DNA from: Pseudonocardia kunmingensis
Lineage (GTDB): Bacteria; Actinomycetota; Actinomycetes; Mycobacteriales; Pseudonocardiaceae
DNA length: 64,000 nt
NCBI RefSeq assembly: GCF_006716445.1
Contig: NZ_VFPA01000001.1
Coordinates: 124,001 to 188,000, forward strand
Direction: 5' to 3'
Both the position numbers and the translations under genes were made by a program. Below the pieces are notes generated by a model. It did no database searches, had not been told where the DNA came from, and saw only the letters and a list, made by a program, of their open reading frames with translations. Every line of letters begins with the position of its first letter. The stretch's first letter is position 1. This document shows positions 27,356-36,179 of this stretch, piece after piece.

Positions 27356-28039
27356 ATGAAGCTGCGCGAGACGTTCGAGGTCGACCAACCGGTCGCCACG
27401 GTCTGGAGGTTCTTCGAGCAGCCCGAGTCCGTGGCCGGGTGCATGCCCGGGGTCGAACAGCTCACCGCGGTCAGCTCGGACGACATCGAGGTCCGGGTGA
27501 CCCAGAGCGTCGGGCCGATGCGCGCGACCTTCGCGGCGACGATCAAGATCGTCGAACGGGTTCCCGAGAAGCTGATCTCCTTCACCGCCACCGGCAAGAG
27601 CGTCGGCGGGGCCGTGGGCAACGTGCGCGCCACCGCGAACGTCCAGCTCGAGCCGGCCGCTCGGGGCACCCTCGTGCTGGTCGACGGGGACGTCGCGCTG
27701 GCGGGCGCGCTGGGCAGCGTGGGCCAGAAGGTCGTCGCCAAGCAGGTCGGCAAGGTCACGACCCAGTTCGCCCGCAATCTGGAAGTTGCCCTCGGGGGCG
27801 GCCCCGCAGCGGCGCCCTCGGAGCCGCGGACACCCGGCACGCTCGCGCCCTCGGGGTCGCCGTACCCGGAGTCCGTGAGCGGGACCGCCGGACGCCTCGG
27901 CATGCCCCCGCCGGAGGGACGGCCGGGCGGTGATCCCTGGGCCAAGGTGGCGGCGGCCCTCAGCGCGGTGTCGGTGGTGCTGGCCGTCGTGGCCCTGCGG
28001 CGCGGATCTCGGCCCGGAACGCGGCGAGGGCGGCGGTGA
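27356..28039 (+). CDS. SRPBCC-domain (CoxG-like) subunit with C-terminal membrane anchor
   Basis: The 227-residue protein starts with a CoxG/SRPBCC domain (ETFEVDQPVATVWRFFEQPESVAGCMPGVE) of about 145 residues. A proline/glycine-rich linker follows, then a C-terminal helix KVAAALSAVSVVLAVVAL and a basic tail, which predicts membrane attachment as in CO-dehydrogenase CoxG. GGAGG precedes the ATG by seven bases; this is the only clear non-overlapping start in the first half of the operon. A separate SRPBCC subunit was described as the fourth component of 3-hydroxypyridine dehydrogenase in Ensifer. The anchor suggests that the hydroxylase docks at the membrane. Confidence 0.87.
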   Translation: MKLRETFEVDQPVATVWRFFEQPESVAGCMPGVEQLTAVSSDDIEVRVTQSVGPMRATFAATIKIVERVPEKLISFTATGKSVGGAVGNVRATANVQLEPAARGTLVLVDGDVALAGALGSVGQKVVAKQVGKVTTQFARNLEVALGGGPAAAPSEPRTPGTLAPSGSPYPESVSGTAGRLGMPPPEGRPGGDPWAKVAAALSAVSVVLAVVALRRGSRPGTRRGRR

Positions 28040-28695
28040 CCCCGGTGCCCAGCCCCGCAACGAGTCCGGTCACCAACCCCACGGGCCTGCCCTGGACGGC
28101 ACCGCAGGTGCCGGTCGACACCGAGATCGAGGCGCTGGCCGCCGATTGGGTACGGGCTTACGACCAGGTCGAACACCTGATGCGGGCACGGGACTGGCTC
28201 GTACATCTCGACCCGGCCGCGACCGTGGAGATGCGGCTCGCGGCGATGACCCACGACATCGAGCGGATGTTCCCCGGCGGCCCGAGGCTCGACCACGCCA
28301 CGACGGAGTGGGACGACCCCTTCTACCTCTACCCGCACTCGCTGCGCTCCGCCGAGGCGGTCGGCGTGTGGTTGGGCGGGCTCGGCCGGGCCGCGTCCGG
28401 CGTCCGGCTGAGCGAGGTCCGCCGGCTGATCGGGCTGCACGAGGTGGGCGGGCTGCAGGGGGCGGACGCGGTGCAGGCGGGCGACTCGCTGTCGTTCCTC
28501 GAGACCCTCGCCGGGCTGACCCGCGACTGGGTGCTCTCCGGGGCCTGCCCACGGGACAAGGCGATCGCAAAGCTGCGCTACATGGCCGAGCGGGTGCATC
28601 TGCCGCAGGCCACCGAGCTCGCCGCTCCCCTGCTGGAGTGGGCGATCGACCAGTTGCCCGCGCAGGGCGCGGGATCGGAAGGGAGCCGGCGATGA
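28036..28695 (+). CDS. HD-domain protein, candidate phosphohydrolase of the pathway
   Basis: The 219-residue protein has metal-ligand residues in the HD-superfamily order: His47, the doublet His73-Asp74 in AAMTHDIERMF, His101, His135 in LIGLHEVGG and Asp150 in QAGDSLSF. Most HD proteins are metal-dependent phosphohydrolases, and a few with extra histidines are di-iron oxygenases. I do not recognise a closer family. It is translationally coupled on both sides (GTGA and ATGA) between the SRPBCC subunit and the NicD-type hydrolase, so a role in this pathway is very likely. Removing phosphate from a phosphorylated hydroxypyridine intermediate is the simplest proposal, but it is inference. Confidence 0.65.
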   Translation: MTPVPSPATSPVTNPTGLPWTAPQVPVDTEIEALAADWVRAYDQVEHLMRARDWLVHLDPAATVEMRLAAMTHDIERMFPGGPRLDHATTEWDDPFYLYPHSLRSAEAVGVWLGGLGRAASGVRLSEVRRLIGLHEVGGLQGADAVQAGDSLSFLETLAGLTRDWVLSGACPRDKAIAKLRYMAERVHLPQATELAAPLLEWAIDQLPAQGAGSEGSRR

Positions 28696-29531
28696 GCGGT
28701 GTCACGATCCGGGGCCGCAGCGCGGTGGTCGAGGCCAACGGGCTGCGGCACCGCGTGCTGCGGTACGGCGAGCCCGGGGCGCGCGATCTGCTCGTGCTGC
28801 CGGGGATCACCAGCCCGGCCGTCACCGCCGACTTCCTGGCGGTCCGGTTCGCCGAGCTGGGCTACCGGGTGACCGTGCCCGACATCCGCGGGCGCGGCGA
28901 GAGCGACCGCGCCTCCGCCGGCGCGTACCGGATGCAGGACTACGCCGCCGACGTCGCCGGTCTGGTCGATGCGCTCGACCTGCGCGAGCCGGTGATCGTC
29001 GGACACTCCATGGGTGCGCGGATCGCCGCCGCCTACGCCGCACGGCACGCCCCCGACCGGCACGGGCTTCTCGTCCTGGTCGACCCCCCGGTCTCCGGTC
29101 CCGGCCGCGGCCCCTACCCCACCTCTCGCGAGGCGTTCCTGCAGCAGTTGCACGAGGCACAGCGGGGCACCACCGCCGACGAGGTTCGCCGCTACTACCC
29201 GCTGTGGCCCGAGCGGGAGCTGCAGCTGCGGGCCCAGGCGCTCGCTTCCTGCGACGAGACGGCCGTCTGCGAGACCCACACCGGTTTCGAGACCGAGGAC
29301 TTCTTCGATCACTGGGCGGCTGTGACCCCACCCGCGGTGCTGGTCCGCGGCGCCGACAGCCCGGTCGTGCCCCCGACGGCCACCGACGACCTTCGCCGCG
29401 CCCGCCCGGACATCGAGATCCACAGCGTCCCGGGCGCCGGACACATGGTGCCGTGGGACAACCTGTCCGGCTTCCTCGACACCGTCCGTCCGCTCCTGCT
29501 CACTCACGTCCACGACACCTCACCTGCCTGA
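28692..29531 (+). CDS. nicD: Alpha/beta hydrolase, probable N-formylmaleamate deformylase (NicD-like)
   Basis: The 279-residue alpha/beta hydrolase has the nucleophile elbow GHSMG with Ser106, an acid Asp222 in RGADSPVV and His251 in GAGHMVPWD. The cap region contains GPGRGPYPTSREAFL, similar to NicD of Pseudomonas putida. NicD hydrolyses N-formylmaleamate to formate and maleamate after ring opening of 2,5-dihydroxypyridine. The next gene encodes a NicX-type ring-opening dioxygenase, which supports this assignment over a generic esterase. Confidence 0.8.
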   Translation: MSGVTIRGRSAVVEANGLRHRVLRYGEPGARDLLVLPGITSPAVTADFLAVRFAELGYRVTVPDIRGRGESDRASAGAYRMQDYAADVAGLVDALDLREPVIVGHSMGARIAAAYAARHAPDRHGLLVLVDPPVSGPGRGPYPTSREAFLQQLHEAQRGTTADEVRRYYPLWPERELQLRAQALASCDETAVCETHTGFETEDFFDHWAAVTPPAVLVRGADSPVVPPTATDDLRRARPDIEIHSVPGAGHMVPWDNLSGFLDTVRPLLLTHVHDTSPA

Positions 29532-29544
29532 TCGGAGTGATCTG

Positions 29545-30576
29545 ATGGATCAGAACCTGTTCAACGAGATCTGCCTGCAGCAGCTCACCCTCTCCGGTGT
29601 GCACGAGGGCGAGACCGTGGCCGTGCTGACCCGCGGCGCCGACCGCGCCGAGTACGCCGACGCCTTCCTCTGGGCCGTGCAGAAACTCGGCGCCCAGGGC
29701 TTCCACCTGCGCCTGCCCTCCCCCGCCTCCGCGTCCGGCGCCTGGGCGGTCGGCGACTCCGGGCTGGCCGACAACCGGCTGGCGGTGGAGGCGCTCAAGT
29801 CCGTGGACATGGTCGTGGACTGCACGTTCCTGCTGTTCAGCCCCGAGCAGTTCGAGATCCAGGCCGCCGGCACCCGCATCCTCACCGCGGTCGAACCCGC
29901 CCCGCTACTGGCCCGGCTCATGCCCACGAAGGAACTGCGCGAACGCGTCGAGATCGGCGCCGAGCTGCTGGCCAAGGCCCAGACCATGCGGATCACCAGC
30001 CCGCACGGCACCGACGTCACCTACCGCCTCGGCGTCTACCCGACCATGAGCGAGTACGGCTACACCGACCAACCCGGACGCTGGGACCACTGGCCCGCAG
30101 CCTTCGTGTTCACCGGCGGCGCCGACGACGGCGTCGACGGGAAGATCGTCCTCGCCCCCGGCGACGTACTCCTGCCGTTCAACACCTACGTGCAGACCCC
30201 GGTGGAACTCACCATCGAGCAGGGTTTCATCCGCGACATCCGCGGAGGCCTCGACGCCGACCTGCTGTCCTCCTACATCCGCTCCTTCGACGACCCCCGC
30301 GGCTACGGCATGAGCCACGTCGGCTGGGGCCTGGACGAACGCGCGCACTGGCACGGGCTGACCCAGTTCGGCGGCGGCATGGGGATGGAACTGCGCAGCT
30401 TCTACGGCAACGTCATGTTCTCCATCGGCCCCAACAACGAGCTCGGCGGGCCGAACGACACCCCGTGCCACTTCGACATCCCCATGCGCGGCAACTCCCT
30501 CTACCTCGACGACGAGCTCATCGTCGACAACGGCGAGCTGACCGTGCCCGAGATGCGCCCGGCGGCCCGCCGATGA
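29545..30576 (+). CDS. nicX: 2,5-dihydroxypyridine 5,6-dioxygenase (NicX-like)
   Basis: The 343-residue protein belongs to the M29-like leucyl aminopeptidase fold family that includes NicX. The three iron ligands of P. putida NicX are matched here by His258 (MSHVGWG), His309 and Asp311 (CHFDIPM), with nearly the same spacing. NicX opens the ring of 2,5-dihydroxypyridine to N-formylmaleamate using Fe2+ and O2. The ATG follows CGGAGTG and its stop overlaps the 2Fe-2S subunit gene. A metallopeptidase function is unlikely given the adjacent NicD, NicF and NicE types. Confidence 0.87.
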   Translation: MDQNLFNEICLQQLTLSGVHEGETVAVLTRGADRAEYADAFLWAVQKLGAQGFHLRLPSPASASGAWAVGDSGLADNRLAVEALKSVDMVVDCTFLLFSPEQFEIQAAGTRILTAVEPAPLLARLMPTKELRERVEIGAELLAKAQTMRITSPHGTDVTYRLGVYPTMSEYGYTDQPGRWDHWPAAFVFTGGADDGVDGKIVLAPGDVLLPFNTYVQTPVELTIEQGFIRDIRGGLDADLLSSYIRSFDDPRGYGMSHVGWGLDERAHWHGLTQFGGGMGMELRSFYGNVMFSIGPNNELGGPNDTPCHFDIPMRGNSLYLDDELIVDNGELTVPEMRPAARR

Positions 30577-31127
30577 CCGGCGCCGTCGTGGGGCGGGCGG
30601 AGCCGCTCGTCGAACTGGTCACCACCGTCAACGGTCAGCAGGTGAGCGAAAGCGTGCCGCCGCGGCTGCACGTCGCCGACTTCCTGCGCCAACGGCTGGG
30701 GCTCACGGGCACCCACGTCGGCTGCGAGCAGGGTGCCTGCGGCATGTGCACGGTGGTGGTCGACGGCGAGGCGATCAAGTCCTGCCTGATGCTGGCCTGT
30801 CAGCTCGACGGCCGGAACGTGCAGACGGTCGAGTCGCTCGCCGAGGACGACCGGCTCAACCCGCTGCAGCAGGCCTTCAGCCAGGAACACGCACTGCAGT
30901 GCGGGTTCTGCTCACCCGGGTTCCTCATGACCGCGACGGCGCTGGCGTACCAGGGCGGGCACCCGACGCGGGAGGAGATCCGCGAGGAGATCGCCGGGGT
31001 CCTCTGCCGGTGCACCGGCTACGCCACCATCGTCTCGGCCATCGAGCGCTACTTCGCCGGATCCTCCCGGCCCGACCCGGACGACGACGCCGCCGACGTG
31101 ACCGAGGGGACGCGAGGCCGACGATGA
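30573..31127 (+). CDS. Molybdenum hydroxylase, 2Fe-2S subunit (CoxS-like)
   Basis: The 184-residue small subunit has both clusters of the family: plant-type CEQGACGMC with a distal cysteine in SCLM, then CGFC and CRCTG in the C-terminal helical domain. It relays electrons from the Mo site to FAD. The first about 12 residues extend beyond the common start. ATGA overlap with the dioxygenase gene and with the large subunit gene places it firmly in the operon. Confidence 0.94.
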   Translation: MTGAVVGRAEPLVELVTTVNGQQVSESVPPRLHVADFLRQRLGLTGTHVGCEQGACGMCTVVVDGEAIKSCLMLACQLDGRNVQTVESLAEDDRLNPLQQAFSQEHALQCGFCSPGFLMTATALAYQGGHPTREEIREEIAGVLCRCTGYATIVSAIERYFAGSSRPDPDDDAADVTEGTRGRR

Positions 31128-33568
31128 CCATCCTGGACCGCCCCGCCCCGGCCGGGACCGAGCGGCGGACCGGCGTGATCGGCACCTCCGTCCTCCGGAA
31201 GGAGGACGAGCGCCTGCTGCGCGGCGACGGCCGGTTCACCGCCGACGTCGAGCCGGCGCACGTGCTGCACATGGCCGTCTCCCGCTGCCCCTACCCGCAC
31301 GCGCGAGTGCTGCGGGTGGACGCGGATGCGGCGCGGCGGCTGGACGGGGTTCTGCACGTCCTCGTCGGCGCGGACGTCCGAGCCGCCACCGAGCCGATGA
31401 CGGTGCTCCGGCCGGTGCCGGGCGCGCCGCAGCTGCCCTACTACGCGCTGGCCCAGGGCATCGCGACGCACGAGGGCCAACCGGTGGTGAGCGTGGTGGC
31501 GACCAGCCGGCACGTGGCCGAGGACGCCCTCGAACTGGTCGACATCGAGTACGAGCCGCTGCCGCACGTCGTCGACGTGCTCGCCGCGCTCGAGCCGGAC
31601 GCCCCGGTGCTGCACCCCTCTGTGCTCGACTCGAACCTGCTGGCCGCGAACTCCGACGGCAGCGGGGATCCCGAGGCGCGGATGCGTGAGGCCGCCGTCG
31701 TCGTCGAGGGCCGGTTCCGGATCAACCGGGTGACCGCCCTGCCCATGGAGACCCGGGCCGTCCTGGCCCAGTGGCGGCCCGGCGCTCGCGAGCTGACGGT
31801 GCACTGCTCGACGCAGGTGCCGCACCTGGTCCGCAAGCAGCTCGCGGAGTCGCTGCGCCTGGCCGAGGGCGACATCCGGACGATCGCCTCCGACGTCGGT
31901 GGCGGCTTCGGCCTCAAGCTCGGCGTCTTCCCGGAGGACGTGCTCGCATGCCTGCACGCGATGGCGCTGCGCCGTCCGGTCAAGTGGGTGGAGGACCGCG
32001 CCGAACACTTCCGGGCATCCACCCACGCCCGCGAGTCGGTGCACGACTACCGCATCGCAGCCGACGCCGAGGGGCGCATCCTGGCGATGACCAACGTCTA
32101 CGCCACCGACATCGGCGGCTGGAACTCGCCGTTCGGGTCCGCGCAACTGTCGAGCGTGGTGTTCAACGGCCCGTACCGGGTGGAGGACGGCTACGCCGAG
32201 CGCCGGGTCACCCTCACCAACAAGACGCCGATCGGCGCCTACCGCGGCTACGGCCAGCCCGAGGTCAACTTCGCCTACGAGCGGCTGATGGACCAGCTCG
32301 CCCGCCGGCTGGACCTCGACCCGGTGGAGCTGCGGGCCAAGAACATGCTGACGCCGCAGGAGCTGCCCTGGAAGAACCCGACCGGCGCCGTGTACGACAG
32401 CGGGGACTACGAGCGCTGCCTGCGGATGGCTGCCGAGGCGATCGGATGGTCCGAGCACCGGGCCGCCGCCCCGGCGCCGCGGGCGGACGGCCGGCTCGTC
32501 GGGATCGGGTTCTCCTCCTTCGTCGAGCGCACCGGCTACGCCAGCGCCCGCTTCCTGGCCCGGCGCGGGTCGCAGTTCGGGGCGCACGAGAGCGTTACGC
32601 TGCGCGCCAACCGGTCCGGCGGGATCGACGTCTACACCGGCGTCTCCACCATGGGGCAGAGCAGCGAGACGGCCTTCGCCCAGGTGGTCAGCGACGTGTT
32701 CGGCATCGACTACGCCGCGGTGAAGGTGCACGCCGGGGATACCGGCGCCTCCCCGCTGAACACCGGCGCCTTCGCCTCTCGCACCATGATCGCGGCGGGT
32801 GGGGCGCTCAAGCAGGCCGCGGAGGTGCTGGCGGGCAAGATACTCCGGCTGGCCGCCTGGCGGCTGGAGGTCGAGGCCGCCGATCTGGAGATCGCCGGGT
32901 CGCTCGTGCGGCACCGCGAGAACCCGGACGTGCAAGTGTCGCTCGCGGAGGTGTTCGGGGTCGCCATCACCGGCCAGGGCATCCCGCCGGACGAGGAGCC
33001 GGGCCTGGAGTCCACCACCCACTTCGAGCCCTCCGACGCCGCCTACTCCTACGGCACCGCTGCGGCGCGCGTGTCGGTGGACCCGCATACCGGGGAGTTC
33101 GACGTCGAGCGGTTCGTGCTGGTGCACGACGCCGGCACCGTGGTGAACCCGCAGGTCGTCGAGGGCCAGGTGCGCGGCGCCCTCGCGCAGGGCTTCGGTG
33201 CGGCGCTCACCGAGGAGCTGAGCTACGACCCGGACACCGGCCAACTGCTCAACGGATCGATGGTCGACTACTTCCCGCCGACCGCGGCCGACCTGCCCCC
33301 GATCGAGCTCCTGCACACCGAGGTGCCCTCCCCCGTCACCCCGTTCGGGATCCGCGGGGTCGGAGAAGCAGGCACCATCCCGCCCGGTGCCGCGGTCGCG
33401 AACGCCGTCTGCGACGCGCTCGCCGACTTCGGCGTGGAACTCGACAGCCTGCCCGTCACCCCCGAGGTCATCTGGCGGGCTCTGTCCCACCGGGCGGCTC
33501 CCGAGGGACCCGACGACCACCTCGCGCCCACTCCGGGCGATCTCCCCGACGGAGGACCTGGATACTGA
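31124..33568 (+). CDS. Molybdenum hydroxylase, Mo-cofactor subunit (probable hydroxypyridine hydroxylase)
   Basis: The 814-residue large subunit has the standard order: N-terminal ald_Xan_dh domain (GTSVLRKEDERLLRGDGRF), DVGGGFGLK for molybdopterin binding, GAYRGYGQPE at the active-site loop, GVSTMGQSSET, and GVGEAGTIPPGAAV whose glutamate is the catalytic base. The CO-dehydrogenase loop AYRCSFR is absent, so it is not a CODH. By context it should add a hydroxyl from water next to the ring nitrogen of a hydroxypyridine, giving 2,5-dihydroxypyridine for NicX. No XdhC/CoxDEF-type maturation gene is in the operon. Confidence 0.87.
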   Translation: MTILDRPAPAGTERRTGVIGTSVLRKEDERLLRGDGRFTADVEPAHVLHMAVSRCPYPHARVLRVDADAARRLDGVLHVLVGADVRAATEPMTVLRPVPGAPQLPYYALAQGIATHEGQPVVSVVATSRHVAEDALELVDIEYEPLPHVVDVLAALEPDAPVLHPSVLDSNLLAANSDGSGDPEARMREAAVVVEGRFRINRVTALPMETRAVLAQWRPGARELTVHCSTQVPHLVRKQLAESLRLAEGDIRTIASDVGGGFGLKLGVFPEDVLACLHAMALRRPVKWVEDRAEHFRASTHARESVHDYRIAADAEGRILAMTNVYATDIGGWNSPFGSAQLSSVVFNGPYRVEDGYAERRVTLTNKTPIGAYRGYGQPEVNFAYERLMDQLARRLDLDPVELRAKNMLTPQELPWKNPTGAVYDSGDYERCLRMAAEAIGWSEHRAAAPAPRADGRLVGIGFSSFVERTGYASARFLARRGSQFGAHESVTLRANRSGGIDVYTGVSTMGQSSETAFAQVVSDVFGIDYAAVKVHAGDTGASPLNTGAFASRTMIAAGGALKQAAEVLAGKILRLAAWRLEVEAADLEIAGSLVRHRENPDVQVSLAEVFGVAITGQGIPPDEEPGLESTTHFEPSDAAYSYGTAAARVSVDPHTGEFDVERFVLVHDAGTVVNPQVVEGQVRGALAQGFGAALTEELSYDPDTGQLLNGSMVDYFPPTAADLPPIELLHTEVPSPVTPFGIRGVGEAGTIPPGAAVANAVCDALADFGVELDSLPVTPEVIWRALSHRAAPEGPDDHLAPTPGDLPDGGPGY

Positions 33569-34392
33569 TGACCGAGCACCGCACCCCCGAACCGGGACCC
33601 GATCTGGCAACGGAGGCCGTGGCCTGCGAGGACCAGCCCGCACCCGAGGGTCTCGACTCGTCGCGGATCGGCCTGATCGTGCCGAGTTCGAACACGACGA
33701 TGGAGACCGAGCTTCCCGAGCTCTTCCGCCGGCAGAGCGAGGCCACCGGGCACCGGTACACCTTCCACTCCGCCCGCTCGGCCATGAAGCAGGTGAACCG
33801 GGAAGAGCTGCTGGTCATGGTCGACAAGGCGGCCGATTGCGCGACAGCGGTATCGGACGCCGACGTCGACGTCATCGCCTACGCCTGCCTCGTCGCGGTC
33901 ATGGCGCAGGGACCCGGCGCGCACGAGAAGTCCGAGCAGGTGATCGCGGACGCCGCGCGCGCCAACGGGCACCCGGCCGACGTGGTCAGCAGCGCCGGCG
34001 CTTTGGTGCGCACGCTGCGGATGATCGGCGCCGACCGCGTCGCGATGGTGACCCCGTACATGGCGCCCCTCACCCGCATGGTCGGCGAGTACATCGAGGC
34101 CGAGGGCATCGAAGTGCTCGACGCGGTGGCCCTCGAGGTGCCCGACAACCTGACCGTCGGCCGGCTGGACCCCGCGCGGCTGCCGGAGATCGCCCGCGGT
34201 CTGCGCCGGGAGGGAGCGCAGGCCGTCGTCCTGTCGGCCTGCGTCCAGATGCCGTCGCTGCCCGCGGTGCAGCAGGTCGAGGACGAGCTGGGGCTGCCCG
34301 TCGTGACGGCCGCGACGGCAACGGCGTTCGAGGTGCTCACCGCGCTTGGCCATCGGCCTGCCATCACCGGAGCAGGTCGCCTGATGAGCTGA
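33568..34392 (+). CDS. nicE: Maleate cis-trans isomerase (NicE-like, Asp/Glu racemase superfamily)
   Basis: The 274-residue protein has an N-terminal extension of about 30 residues and then LIVPSSNTTMETE, typical of maleate isomerase and arylmalonate decarboxylase relatives. Two cysteines, Cys107 (AYACLVA) and Cys225 (LSACVQMP), are 118 residues apart, the same spacing as the catalytic pair of known maleate isomerases. The enzyme turns maleate into fumarate. Its start shares one base with the large-subunit stop. It is the last gene of the operon. Confidence 0.85.
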   Translation: MTEHRTPEPGPDLATEAVACEDQPAPEGLDSSRIGLIVPSSNTTMETELPELFRRQSEATGHRYTFHSARSAMKQVNREELLVMVDKAADCATAVSDADVDVIAYACLVAVMAQGPGAHEKSEQVIADAARANGHPADVVSSAGALVRTLRMIGADRVAMVTPYMAPLTRMVGEYIEAEGIEVLDAVALEVPDNLTVGRLDPARLPEIARGLRREGAQAVVLSACVQMPSLPAVQQVEDELGLPVVTAATATAFEVLTALGHRPAITGAGRLMS

Positions 34393-34543
34393 CCCGTATC
34401 GCCCCGGGAGGCGCTGGCACGGCGGGCGCCCGGTGGAAAGCCTGTCCCGGGGTAGCAGGGTGGGACCGCCACATCGAGGAGCCCGACGTGCCGCCGTCCT
34501 ACCCCCGCCGCCCGGACGCCGCCACGCCCTCCCGTGCCCGCTA

Positions 34544-35812
34544 GTGCGTTGACCACATACGTTCGCCGGGTTTGATCATGCGGCGGCGTGGGGCCGTCCC
34601 CAGCGCTGTTGGCGTTCGCTGCGTACCCGGGCGCGTTCGCGGCGTTGGGCCGCGAGGACGTCGGGGTGGCGGGCGTTGGCGTTGCGCCAACGCAGGTAGG
34701 CGTGCAGCTCGCGGGCCAGGACGGTGTGGTTGGGATGGTTCGAGGCGCCCATGACGAAGGTCCGCAGCGGCCCGAACTGGGCCTCCATCGGGTTGGCCCA
34801 AGAGGCGTAGGTCGGGGTGAAACACAGCTCGACCTTGTTGCGGGCCGCCCACACCCGAACCGCGGGAGTCTTGCTCGCCGACAAGTTGTCCATGATCACG
34901 TAGATCGGAGCGCCGTCGGGTCGAGCAGCCCGAATGGACTTCAGGGCGGCGAGGGTGTGGTCGCCGCCCTTGCGGCGCCGCAACATGCCCCACAGTTGGT
35001 CATCGCCGAGGCTGTAGCAGCCGTGGACGTAGCGGATGCCGTGCCTGCGGGTGTAGGTCGCCGGCAGCCGAGTTGGCTTCGACTCCGGCGCCCAGGTACT
35101 GCCGTGACACGGGCGGATGGACAGCGGCCCGAACTGGTCGAACGCGAAACAGCGGTCGAGATATCGGCTGGTCACTTCATCGATCCGGTCCAGCTTGGCG
35201 TCCTTGTCCGGGTCGCGCGACTCCTTCCAGGTCCGGGTTCGCTGAAACGACACCCCGCGCTCGCGCAGCAGTTGGCGCAGCCGCTCACGACCGATCCGCA
35301 CCGGCCGGGCTGGGTGCTCGGCCAGATACGCGGCGAGCTTGCGCACGCTCCAGCGGGTGAACGGGCGCCCGAGCTTGCGCGGGCGGGTGGTGGCCGTCGC
35401 GATGATGAACGCGATGTCCTCATCGCTGATCAGGCGGGGACGGCCTCCCGCCCACTGAGGGTCCAGCGCGGCCAACCCCCGCTGGTTGAACGCGTGGATC
35501 ACGTCCCGCACGGTGTCCTCATCCGCGGCGACCAGGCGGGCGATCGCGGGGACCGGGGTGCCCGACGACGACGCCATGATGATCATTGCGCGGCGGCCTC
35601 GGATCGAGCCGTGTTCGCCCCGGCGCACGATCTGGGTCAACCGCTGGCCCTCCTCATCGGTGAGCCTGCGCGCTCTGACTGGTTCTGCCATCAGACCCTC
35701 AGCCCCCGATCCCGACCCTGACGCCAGGACCGAGAGTGGGATCACCACGACTCCACGCCCGGGACGCTGCCCGGCGTGTCGCCAACCCGGTGAACGTTCG
35801 TGGTCAACGCAC
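34544..35812 (-). mobile_element. Complete IS630-family insertion sequence
   Basis: The element is 1269 bp and is flanked by a duplicated TA (34542-34543 and 35813-35814), the IS630 target rule. Terminal inverted repeats of about 29 bp start with GTGCGTTGACCAC at both ends and differ at three positions. It carries one transposase gene on the minus strand. It lies about 150 bp after the last gene of the hydroxypyridine operon and does not break a recognisable gene. Confidence 0.9.
34576..35691 (-). CDS. IS630-family transposase
   Basis: The 371-residue transposase has an N-terminal helix-turn-helix pair (LTDEEGQRLTQIV, VPAIARLVAADEDTVRDVI), a winged-helix segment and a DDE catalytic core. The candidate acidic residues are in FAFDQFGP, VIMDNLSA and NPMEAQFG. 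The ATG at 35691 follows GAGGG and the alternative start at 35748 would lie near the IS end. The frame is full-length and probably active. Confidence 0.92.
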   Translation of the reverse strand: MAEPVRARRLTDEEGQRLTQIVRRGEHGSIRGRRAMIIMASSSGTPVPAIARLVAADEDTVRDVIHAFNQRGLAALDPQWAGGRPRLISDEDIAFIIATATTRPRKLGRPFTRWSVRKLAAYLAEHPARPVRIGRERLRQLLRERGVSFQRTRTWKESRDPDKDAKLDRIDEVTSRYLDRCFAFDQFGPLSIRPCHGSTWAPESKPTRLPATYTRRHGIRYVHGCYSLGDDQLWGMLRRRKGGDHTLAALKSIRAARPDGAPIYVIMDNLSASKTPAVRVWAARNKVELCFTPTYASWANPMEAQFGPLRTFVMGASNHPNHTVLARELHAYLRWRNANARHPDVLAAQRRERARVRSERQQRWGRPHAAA

Positions 35813-35814
35813 TA

Positions 35815-36154
35815 GGGGCGCACCAGTTGCGGCCGGGTGCGAGCAGCCGCGGATCTGCGGTCGGTCGACGGCGACGTCGAAGGGTCATGGATGCGTCCGG
35901 CTGGTTGGCCAGACCGCATTCACGACGGCTCACCGAGATCGAACAGATCAGTAGACAGGGCGTCAGAGAAGAACGGTATCGCGGCGCCCCTCGACGAGAT
36001 GACCGGCCAACTCCACCTCTCAAGATCGGCGAGGTTCGACGATGCCACGCGCTACCGACCGGTCAGCCGCTGCGCTGCCTGGTCGAGGCGCCGTCATCGC
36101 TTCAACACTCACCATGGAGGCCGCGGGCGCGGTCAGCACGTCGCGGATCTTAGC
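35815..36154. other. Gene-free stretch between two insertion sequences
   Basis: About 340 bp separate the IS630 and IS701-like elements. GC content is somewhat lower than in the flanks and no frame resembles a known protein. It is probably older intergenic or mobile-element debris. Confidence 0.4.
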
Positions 36155-36179
36155 CTAGTACTACAGCCGTAGATCGTGA

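Noticed and set aside
31124-33568. Carbon monoxide dehydrogenase identity for the Mo subunits, including the one at 51890-54334
   Set aside because: Neither has the AYRCSFR active-site loop, and neither operon has CODH maturation genes.
22753-34392. Nicotinate degradation (Nic pathway) as the function of the operon
   Set aside because: The lower enzymes fit, but no NicC-type monooxygenase is present and a PpsAB-like pair is not part of the Nic pathway. A hydroxypyridine entry fits better, although nicotinate cannot be fully excluded.
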